A DNA stretch of 64,000 nt, from the NCBI RefSeq assembly GCF_037975245.1, contig NC_092582.1:7605001-7669000 (forward strand). The letters run 5' to 3'. The DNA comes from Apostichopus japonicus (lineage: Eukaryota; Echinodermata; Holothuroidea; Aspidochirotida; Stichopodidae). Under the pieces are notes generated by a model, which saw only the letters and a program-made list of their open reading frames with translations, was not told the DNA's origin and ran no database searches. The position numbers and the translations under genes are program-made. Positions 13,301 to 25,300 of this stretch are shown here, piece by piece. The stretch's first letter is position 1; every line of letters starts with the position of its first letter.

Positions 13301-16300
13301 AGCCCTTTACAGATTTAGAAATAATTACGCAGAAAGATATATTTAATAGCTTTTCCTCGCCTTCAGTGAATCATATTGTTTATGTTTTATCTTTTGTATG
13401 TACATTTTGCAAGTACAGTGTGTAAAAGTAGTATAAAATGTCATTTTTAGACTCTGTGTAGAGTACAGTATATGAGTAAATCATTACATTATATCAATGT
13501 GTTAATTATTGATGAAACACATATGCAACAGTGAGAATTGTCGCAAAAGAAATAAAAATGAAGACCTATGCTAAAACTCAATGTTTGGTGTGGAGAGATC
13601 AATGTATTACACAGACTAAAACATTCTTGAAATTAATTGAGAAAATATTGACATTTGTCCTGAGACCATTCAGTGTTTAGATGCACATGTAAACAGGAAC
13701 AATGATGTAGGCTTGATATTGAGGGGAGTGGGCAGAGGGAGGAGATGGAGGAGGAGGAGGAGGAGGAGGAGGAAGGAGAGACAGTTGCATGTCCAAAGGT
13801 GTTGGCACCACACCTGTGTGTGGAAATAATCCGTCATAAATTAATATTACAATTGCATGGTAGAGTTACATACTCTACAAGTTTCTGTGACTATTTTTTT
13901 CTTTCAGACCTAGCTACATGACTCCCAATAGTCTGGTTTCTAGCTTCAAGCAAGCCTGTCCAATCTTCAAGGGATACACACAACAGGTCAGTTATTTACA
14001 TCTCTTGTACATTCCCATTGTCAGGCTCTAAGAAAGTACCCGGTTATTAAACATGGTCAAACCTCGGGGGTCACATGATTATTCTTTCCTCAGTTTGCCT
14101 GGTCACCACGCCATACGGGGATGGCTTTACGCTCTGTAAACACACACACGGTGGTTAATATAGCAATCATCTGTTTACTGTGTTTGATACTACATGTACA
14201 ACATCAACCTACCTATGTACCTTTGTAATACACATGTCATACTCATGTCCTTAGACTGGGGTCCTACAAAGTTATATATAGTGACTATAAAGGCTACTTT
14301 CAATTTATCTGCTTGATTGAATCATTTTTCTTCCAAAAGTCACAAATGGGGAAGTATACCAAACTGAGCAATTTTGCTTTAGTAGTCTCTATACTGTTTT
14401 GTGTATTTCTTTGATTAAAGCTCTCAATGTGATATCAAGTGAAAGCAAGGACCTTTCGGTGACCTAGCTGGTCTTGTTGATGGTATATTTGACCTCTGCT
14501 AAGCCTGTGTATCACTATGACAACAGTATGGTGCTCATAACATCATGAATACCCTGTTAAGAGAAGCTCAAAACAGTTGCTTTCTGTAGGCAAATATATA
14601 ATTCCTTGCCGTTGATTGCCATTCTGTACGTAGCAATGAACGGTACAGTGATCACTTCTCCAAGTTCTCTTGCATCTTAAAGTAAGTGTAAACTTGATTT
14701 CATGCTGTAAGTTTTTGGCAATCCATGTCACCTGTTATTTTCTACTTTCTTTCACTTGAAATGGAGCAAATCGTTAGTAGACATGGAAGTTTTCATTTTC
14801 TGGGTAATTCAATAGTTGTCTTGGCTGTAAATATCAATCATCCACAGCAAACACCCTACTCCCATCCTCTCCCATGTTCTACACTACCCTCACCCACACA
14901 TGGTGCAATGAAATTAGGGATTTGTATAAAGTTTCATACATTTGGTGCAAAGCTGCCACAAAATGGAAAGCAAGCTTGTTTGTTTTCTTCTCTGTGAAGG
15001 ATGCCCAAGAGTTTCTTCGATGTTTTATGGATCGACTCCACGAAGAACTAAAGGAAGAAGTTCACTTGGACGGGGAGTCAGATGAAGAGGATGATGAAGG
15101 GAGCCCTCGCTCTGATTTGGCAGCCTCTCCAGAACCGAAACGGCGAAGCAGAGCGTCAGCAGCTGACGATGATACGGGAAGTCTATCGGATGGCGAGGTC
15201 CCAAGTCGCAGGGGATCAAGGCGACGTTCGGAGAGGGTTCAGAACAGACACAGGACCATATCTGCCTCAAGTGTGGAAGTAAGGACAGAAGGATCTGAAG
15301 ATGGCACCCCAGAAGCAGACCAGGCTATATTGGAAGTCGAATCCGGCCAGGGTGATCGACATCCAACTCACGTCAGCCTCAGCCAAGAAACTGTTAGAAC
15401 CAGACCCAAGGAGGGTAGAGGTTTGTCGACTTTTGTATTTCTCTCATTGAAAATGGTTTTTGAAATTCGCTAAGTGCAAAGCTGTAACTGCTATGAAAGG
15501 GTAAGTGATTGGAGAGGAGGGCAAGGGGGGGGGGGAGGTGGTTGGGCTTGTGTGATTGTTACATATTTATTATATATTGTTAGGAGAGTTTCCTCACCTT
15601 GTTTACACCACACAAATACCTTTTAATAACAAATATTTCGTTACCTATGACAATCACTGCTAAATCTGGTCAGACTTTATTAAAAAATTGATTTTTTTTT
15701 TTTCCTGTTTATTTCAGGGAAAAAGAGAAAAGCTGTCAAGTTTTCTAGCATAGTATCAGATGTCTTTGATGGGAAGATTCTTAGTTCAGTTCAGTGTTTG
15801 ACTTGTAACACAGAATCACAGTGCAAGGAAACATTTCAGGATCTCAGCTTGCCAATTCCAGGTAGGTCCATGAATACTCAATTGTCCCACAGGAAGGAGA
15901 AGTATAGCTGTCACGTCTTTAGGAGGTATTAAAACAAAGAAAATAACCAGTGTAAATCAATGTGTAGCAGTCTGTGCATTTGTATGAATGTTGCTAACTT
16001 GCTACAATAACAGAACAAGCCTAAGAATGTTTACGTGAAGATGGATGCAGGTCGTCCAGCAGTCTGGCTCTCTACTTTGTCCTTACTTTTTCATTAAAAG
16101 AAATGTCCAGGTCTTTTTCATATATTGAAGAGGAACATAATCTTAGCATTCTGGTGAAATTTGCATGCAATTCCTATGTACCATTTTTGAGATATTGACA
16201 GTTGAAGTTATCTGATATTCTACCAAAAGTGAACTTGAAGCAAACAGGTGTGATGTCATAGTTGCACACTGACAAAGAACTGTAAATTTTAAAGTTAAAC

Positions 16301-19300
16301 AAAACATTATTTATCAGTGTGCAACAATGACGTCACACCTGTTTGCTCCAAATTCATGTTTGGTACGAAAGTTGGCAACTTCAACTGTCAATATCTCAAA
16401 AGCGGTACGTAGGAATTGAATGCAAATTTCACCAGAATGCTTAGATTATGTTCCTCTTTAACATATCAAAACAAAATTTTGACCTGGACTATTCCTTTCA
16501 GATATCTACTTCTGCTTATTGTTTTACTTACTTTTTGCCTGTGAAAGTGTACGTATTGTCTGCATGATGATGAAGGTCAACAATGATAGGTATATATTAA
16601 ATAGGGAGTACAGACAAGAGGAATGGAGTGAAAGGTAGAAGAAAGAGAGAAGGGGTGGGTGTCTTTTATTGGCACCATCCTCTAGACCTTCGCAATTATG
16701 CCACTTTGAGGAAGTGAAAGATTGCAGTGCCCCTCATTACGTGCATCCATTTCACCTTTTTGTTACATCATCTTGCTGAGAATCAAGAGAACTATAAACT
16801 ACAGATTACAAATGATTCCTGTTTTTCTATCAGGTGACCCTTGGCTGCACCAAAAACCCTGTGAATGGGGCGGCTACTTTCATAAGAAAGTGACACCTTC
16901 ATTCTCCCGGGGTTTCATTCGACTTTAACCTTGCATATATTCTGTATTTTCACTTTCTTTGCTTTCAAGCATAAAAATAGTTTGATATGTATAGCTGATT
17001 CAGATTTTCAGATACCATTGGTCCAACTTGTACTGTCCATCTTCACACATTATTTCATACAAGAAGCTACTCTGTAGGTACATTAAATGTTCTCCTGTAA
17101 AATTTTGGCAAAGAATCGCTAAGCTTTCCGTTGGCTATCTGGTCGTCATTCGCAATATATTCCAGACACCAGATCACTCAGTTCAGTTTGCAAGGTATCG
17201 AGTTTCTGCAGAGTCGCGGCTCTAGTCTGACAGATAACTTTGTTACTTTAACTGTCATCTTTTAGGTAAGGAGGACATGGTACGTATACAAGGAATGGGA
17301 AACAGCAAACAGAACATGGTCTCCTGCTCGAATAATGCAGATGGGGATGGTTGGTGGGCTTGGTTTGCCAGCTTGTTCACTGGGTAAGTCTTCACCAAAG
17401 GAATTCTCTCGCGAGTTAATCATAATGGTAAAAAAGTCCATAGTACACTATGAATGTGCGTGGGGGAAGGGGCAAGGGGAGGGTTGAGCAGGGGAGAGGA
17501 TTATTTCATTCCAAACCATTAAAATTTGATTATTCCTTATCCAAATTTGTTGGCATCAAAGTGTTACCATGTATGTTCAATGGCGGAGTATGGTGCATAC
17601 TTTTACCGTAACAAATGTTTTGTGATATATTTCAGACATCAGTCTGAGCTTTAATAACTCTGTTATTGTATTGCATGTAGCATGTACTTTTTTGTACCGC
17701 TAGTGAACTATTTCAAGTCACATTATGAACTTTATTATAAAAAAATGTACACAGATTCCATCACATGGAGGTGGGGGGGGGGGGGAATCCTAAAGGTGTC
17801 ATTTTTTGAGTAATTCATTTTAACCCCTGCTGAACAATAGAATGATCCACCATTATTGCTGAAACACTAAAATAGCGACCATGTTGTTCTTTCAGCCAGT
17901 AATATGTACAACAAGATTACCAAACATACAAAGATATATTTTGGTATTGGTAGGAGTATAGTGAAGGGTATTGGTAGGGGTAAGAGTGTCCTGTTCCATT
18001 TGGCAAAATTATTGTTTTTTTCTTTCTTGAGAGTGCCTGATAGTCAAAAGTATTGATTCCTCTTTCAGTTTCTTAAGCAAATTAATCCACTTTTACTTAC
18101 CATTTGTATCTTGTATATTTGACATTTTATTCCTGTAAGACTTTCACTTAAAATACATATATCAGATTAGCCGATGGGCCTTTTTAAGAAAAATGCCCCA
18201 GCAGGGCACAGGCATCATGGCTGAATCAACTTATTCTGCATCACTTGTATTACAGCATGTCCAGTTGGTTTTACGGTCCCAGCATTACGTTAGATGCGTG
18301 CCTGGCAGCATTCTTCTCAGCAGACGACTTGAAAGGTATATATATATATTGTCTTTTGCGTAACACGGTCTCAGGTACACTGACGCAATCCATTGTGCTA
18401 ACAGGAATTCAACCAATTTTTAATTTGTTTTTGTCTCTATTCCATTACAAAGATGTGCAGTCTGTTTAATTCTAGGGAAATGTTTCAAAGTAACAATTCA
18501 AGTTAAAGATGCTATGGTTATATCATGTAAGAAAGTAAGTATGCAGTGTGTGAGTATACTGTGTGAGAAAGTAAGTATACAGTGTGAGAAAGTAAGTAGG
18601 AGTGCATGAGTATACTGTGTGAGAAAGTAAGTATACAGTGTGAGAAAGTAAGTATGCAGTGTGTGAGTATACTGTGGGAGAAAGTAAGTATGCAGTATGT
18701 GAGTATACTGTGTGAATGAAGTAAGTATACAGTGTGTGAGTATACTGTGTGAGAAAGTAAGTATGCAATGTGCATACCTTGTGAGAAAGTAAGATTTATA
18801 ATTGTGAATCTATATTCGTACCATGTAAGAAACTTTAGTATTAACCATGTGAGTATACAGTGTGTGAGAGAGAAAGTTTATTATTGTGAAGCTATTTTCA
18901 TACCATGTAAAGAAGTAATCATGTTATCCAATTTCTCATTTTTTTAAAAACTTTCTTGTATAAAACTTATGAAATGCATCAATAGGTATTTTGCATAAAA
19001 TTTTAAGATGTTGGAAGATAATTGAAATGATTTCAATGCCTCCAGTTAAGTTTGACAGGTGCGTATCTCTCTGTCTCTCACACATGTTGTCATGAGACCA
19101 TTATTCTTCTCCATTACAGGTGATAATATGTACAGCTGTGAAAAATGTGGAATGTGAGTATTAATCTGTAGGATTTTTAAGCTTGTAGACTTCTATCTGA
19201 CTATCATTACACACTCTGTAAACAATCACTGCACAATGAGACTGTCTCTCTTTACCTTCACAATATCCTCAGAGCTAGTCTAGTAACCGTATAATGGTTC

Positions 19301-22300
19301 AGTCTTCATCTGATGGGATCCATGCTGCCAACACTAAGAAACATATAAAATTGGAAAGGAAAATTTTTAAGAAATTCCAATAGTTCAGTAAGAATAGATA
19401 TCTTGTTTCCTACAAAGAGACACATTTATTCTCTTGTTGCAGGCTTCGAAATGGAGTTAAATTTTCTCAAGTGCAAGAGTTACCAGAGGTATGCGTCGGT
19501 CTTTTGTTTCTCTCTGACCATATATGTATATCATTATTGAAATTCCACCTTAAAAAATGTTGTTCACAATGGTCTTCCACATCAGGATCACTGTTGTGCC
19601 TAAACTTATGATTTCATAGGACCCTGACTTTTTGCATTTTAAGCCCAAAATTAATGATATGTAGTACAAGTCCCTTCATATGTGTGACACGCTGTCTCTT
19701 GTATGGGAAAAGATACAGGTTTCCTTCCTTCCATATATATGTAATGGTAAGGAATCAGTGTTTGACTCAGGCTCAGTGAGAATGATAAAGCATGACGGTC
19801 TGCAGACTACAGGCAATATTACCCAAGACTGGGTTTTGAAAAGGTTTTGATGGGTAGTGGGAATTCTGCAGGTGGGAAATGTGTCTACTGTACAGGGATG
19901 AGTCTGGGGTAAAAAAAAAAAATTGCAAAAATTGCGGTATAGGCCCCAGTTTGCGTATGCTACAATGTGTTAGAATAATAGTTTTTGTCCCAGAGGTAGC
20001 AAAGAAGTCACGGATATTACGGGAATTCGCGGAAAAGCTCATGCCTGACTGTATCCGGAGCTTGCCCGCATCGGTAATCTGAGCAAGCTTTCATGCAATT
20101 CAGTATCTTGTGGGTTGTTACGCAGTCCTATTGGAAGCTAGTTGGGTTTCCGGACTGCTGCTACAGCATACAAGAAAGTGGCATGATAGACAGTAAACAC
20201 AGATATTCTCTATTGCAAAGACAAAAGTTTTTAATCGTGAGTGAAAGAAAGTGTGGTTATTTGTCCAAGAGAGATCTCTGAGAGAGAGATAAGGAGGAAG
20301 AAAATTATGTAAATGTTAGACGATAAATCCTTCATCGAGTAAAGCAGAACTTCTGCTACGCTTACTTAAAATCAAACCCCAAAGCCTATGTGAAACTTCA
20401 CTTTTAAATAATGGAGCCTCTTTTTTGGTCATATGTCATACATTTTATGACAATTGGGTCAATGTCCCAAACATTGTTTAATTGATTTCATTCCGTGATC
20501 TATTCCAAGGTCCTCTGTATACATCTCAAGAGATTCCGGCACGATTCCTTCAGCTCATACTCCTCCAAGATCAGCAACTATGTAGAGTTTCCTATTGAAG
20601 ATTTAGACATGTCACGCTACACATCTAAAGGTGAGGTTTTATAAGTTAGGGGTATCTCTTGAATGTATTTTAGGGTTAAATAACCTGGGTAAAAGAAACA
20701 GGGTCTCAGGAGACGCTTTTAAGAGTAAGGTATCGTAAGCTGAGGTAATTGTTGAATGTACTTTGGGTATAAAATAACCCGGGTAAAAGAAACACTGTCT
20801 CAGGAGACACATCTTAAGGGTAAGGTATTGTAAGCTGAGGTATTTCTTGAATGGACTTCAGGTATACATAAGGTATTGTAACCTGAGGTATCTATTAAAT
20901 GTACCCAAGGGTATTGTTTCAATGTGATCTCCATGCCTGAAAATGCTGTTACCATTGGTGATTGTGGAAATTCTCAAGCTGAGAAATATTTCCAATTTTT
21001 TCCACATTTTTATTGAGTTTTGCCAGATTTAGTTGAAAGTCTCATACAGGAGAAAGAATAATGTTGTCAATGATGCAAGGTGGCGATCACTCGATTTAAT
21101 GAGTTGCCTTCTTTGGGAAGTTTGTTTGTTAATGTGCTACCTTCTCCCAGAGTTATCAATGAATGTGTGGTGTAATTTTTGGTATTTATGTTAGTATCTG
21201 TTAATTTAGCTATGCAACTTTTTCTCTTTCTCTTGCTCACAGGTTGTGAGGACAAGTGTACAAAATATGATTTGATTGGTGTTATATGTCATCATGGAAC
21301 AGCTGGAGGTGAGAGAAATAACTTTACAGTTTCATTTTATTTTAGTATATTTCTAGCATAGCTCTGTAAACAAAGTTTCAAAAAAATGGAAAACAAGAAA
21401 TCACAAGTTAAAATGTCAAAAAGAGAAGGGTAAAATCTAAGAGAAGGTAATCAAATCATTTAGTACTACACTAAAGCTTTTGTTTGCAAGAGAAAACATC
21501 AACGGAAAAGGCCAGTGGGTGGAAAGACTAGCGTAATAATTCAGAAACTCCAAACAGGGAAAAATGGAGAAGCCATGTGGAAATGATTTTGTAGAGGGAA
21601 ACATGATGTAGCTATTCTTAATAGCAGGATTTTGTAATTATTCTCTCTGTTAAATTGTTTAATTGTACAGAGAGGATAGAAGGATAGAGGATAAACACAG
21701 TTTAAGTATTAATACAAGCCTCTTAACATCATTTCTAGCAGCTACATGATATCATCCAAGGTCTACAGTTCTTGAATGTTTTGCATTCTTTCATTTTAAT
21801 TAAATATTGTGATAATAAACAAAAAGTTTATAAAGGTGTCATAAATAGAGAGCTATTTAAAGTCATATTTCTGGACTTGAGTCAGTCCTGGACCATATCT
21901 ATAGTAGCCTAGCAAAAACCTGCAAGCAATTTTTTTCCCCTCCATTTTCTTGTAGAATGAAATTTATTTTGCTAGTCAAGTTAATGATCTCTATTGCTAT
22001 GAGGCTTTAGTATGAAAACATCAAAAACATTATGTAAAATCTACATTAATGCCCTATTCTGATAATCATCACATAATATCTTATAGATGCCAAAGACAGA
22101 ATCCTTTTGGAAGTCTTGATTTTGGAATCATGACTGGTATAATAATATCACCATGTGGTACTTAAATTGTAGATCCATGTTGTGTCCATAATTTTGGCTC
22201 TTGTTTACATTCAAACAGGGGGTCACTACACAGCGTATGCTCAGAACTGGCTGAATCACCAGTGGTACGAATTTGACGACACCTTCGTCACAGAGGTGGA

Positions 22301-25300
22301 AGAAATGGCGGTGATGCATGCTGAAGCATACGTTCTCTTTTACAAGTAAGTCATTCGGTCTCAGAATCATACTCATGGGATGGCATGGCATGGGTAGTGT
22401 ACTGACCACGGCATGGTCATGGGAAAACCATGGCATGGGTAGAGTACTGAGTAAATTTGTAATGACATGAAGAAAAACCTGTCTCTAAATGTTGCATACT
22501 TCTATTGCTGCAAAAATATTGGAGGGATATGCAAGTAACAGGGCAATTGGGCAGTGCTGGAGGGCCCAGAGCAACAAGCTGTGGGCCCACTACTACCGAT
22601 GGTCTCCTTATCAAATACGTTCTGTTCCAGTATAGTAGGCCGAATCCTTAGATTATAGGTTGTATTCAGAAAGGGGACTAAACCTTGATAGTTTGATTGA
22701 GGAGATAGGTGAGATACCCTAAATATTCTTTTTTCTTCTGTGGGATAGTCCACCCGCCCAGGGCCCAGACCACAGTCACTCTGTTGTTTCTGGAGAGAAA
22801 TGGGTTTCAAGTGGACATGGAAGCATTTGCCTTCTTATGGTAGATTCTTCCTTATTGTCACACAGTTTGTGCCATATATAAATATATATATATATGTATA
22901 TATACATATCAATATAAATATATATATATATATGTATGGGACTATTTTAGGTTCAATACAACCATATGACTACTACTTTATTTAGAATGAAGTAATAAGG
23001 TTATTTATGACATTTGTGTGTGTTTGTCTTAACTCGTCTATTGAAATCATGGGAACCATTTATTCCTATCCTTCTTTTTCTTTGCCCATACTGACATTTG
23101 ATTTCATCACACTCATCTATGTTGTAGGAATTATGAAGGTAGCTGGTAAGAATAGAGAGATGGAAATGGTGAGAGATTTTGAAGACCGATAAAAGTGAAT
23201 CAGAAGGATATAATCCAGTTTGATGAACATCCATTGAAGATAATTAAGCATCAATGTTTAACTTTTAGTGTACCTTTGAACTTAAAATGATGTTTTACCT
23301 CAAATTTTTAGGAAAAAATCAGAGAAGGCTGAGGAACTCAGACAGACAGTATCTCAATTAGCAGAACAACAAGAGGTAGGTTTATTAATCACAACTAAAA
23401 ATTCTTCTCACCATCGCATGAAAGTTCACTTGTCGCTGATCATTTCATGATCTTGTTTGTCTGTATTTGCAGTAGTGTAATCTAATGAAATGACTAATGT
23501 TATGGATATAGTATTGGTTAGGGAATCCAAGGTTAAGGAAGTCAATGTTAGCTCATTTGATACCCTATATCCATGGGATAATTACCTTATTATGATAGTA
23601 ACAGGGTAAAATCAAATGTGTTTTGAGAAGTTTTGTGAAAGCTAACTCAAAATAAAGAAAATCAAAGTTTCATATGTTGTAATTTAAGTTAATTATGAAC
23701 AAGCAGACTGGAAAATCATAAAGAAATGTTTGAAATAGCAAAGAAATTATTGGCTATTAGAAGCAGGATATGAATGCCAGTAATGATGGGTTTTGGCTAA
23801 TTTATCGCCTTCAGTAGTATAAAATATGTATCATCTCACCTAAATTTGGACTGATTTGTTTCATTTTTTTAGCTCCCGCAAGTTTCTGGCATTGAACTTT
23901 GGATATTGTTCTTTTTTCATATTAAAGAAACCCTTTAACTACTTCTCTTTCTTTTGGTTTCTTTATTATCCTCACAGCAAAGTCTCATTCAGTTTTATAT
24001 CTCTTTGAAATGGCTGAATAAATTCCACACCTTTGTTGATCCAGGGCCAATCACCAATTCAGACTTCCTTTGCAAGCATGGAGGTGAGTGCTATCACTAT
24101 CTTAACAAATTTATTTCAACAAGGAACTTTGGCGTTATTTGCACAAATTTGATAGGCTCATATTTCACTGAAAACAATCGAGCTCGAGTATTTTTATCGA
24201 TTGTCATGTCAGAAATTACCTTTCGTTGCTTAACAGGAAATGCTGATCATATTTTCAAATGTAATCAACGTAAAATGTGGGATTAAGCATGCCAGTTGTG
24301 TCATGTGTAAGGATTCATTACCATATTCTAGTCCCTGTACTGGTATTGCACAATTTGTGTACTTTATAATATATTATAGCAAAAGCAAAATATCAGAAAA
24401 TTGATGTGAAAAAGCAGAAAGGTTAAAATTATCTTTGTTAATTTTGTAAGATTTGTTTATTAATATGGTTGTAAATAGAACTTTTTTGTAATTTTTTTTT
24501 CTTTTAAATCAAAACAAGAATGGAATAAGTTTGACACATTTTTCTTTCTTTATTTAGGTGTTCCTCCTCACAAGGCACCAGTTGTGGACAAACTGTTTGT
24601 TAAGATGCCACAGCCTGCCTGGGAAGAGCTACACAACAGGTAGGTGTGGGTATATGTGAACAAATGTGGTATAACTGATGTAGGTTGAAGCCTGACCATA
24701 GAATCCATTATAAACTCACATGCACACACACATACAGACAACCATCATGAGGGTAGAATAATACAAAAAGATGCCTGCTCCCTCTTAACTTTAACTTTAA
24801 TTTGTTCTTCATTTGCAAAGTGGCAATTTGCGATGGAAACTGTTTTCACGGTACAATAATATGATCGTAGGGAACCGGTACAAACTGTAAGAGAGGGTGA
24901 ATGATATGCATTTGTTTGTTAGTGTTTGATATAAGCATCCAGCTGCTGCATTTAATTTTGTGCCAATTTTTAGTCTCAATCACAATTTATAAATAGAACA
25001 ACATTTTTGTAGTTAAAAATTTCCTTCAGACTTGACAATTTTATGTCAGTCTTAAACTACAGACTTCCTTGTCTCTAGTTTCTAAATGTTACATTGTATT
25101 TGATCAATGTGGAGTGTTAGCTCAGTGGTTAAAGCTTGGTCAGCTTGCGGCTTTGATATTAGCCAATGAGGCTTCTTTGCGAGTTCCTGCTTGCAGGAGG
25201 ATCTAATAAATACATACATACACGCATACTGTTGTTATTGTTTTCAGGTTTGGCGGGGGTCCAGTAGTCAACCACCTTTCTCTGAATCCCTGCAGCATCT

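Noticed and set aside
14874-15473. 199-codon open frame taken as a single gene
   Set aside because: Only 15000-15420 is exon; both ends are intron, as shown by splice sites and family match.
18520-18790. Two overlapping 80-codon minus-strand frames rich in His/Tyr/Leu
   Set aside because: They are translations of a simple tandem repeat in an intron.
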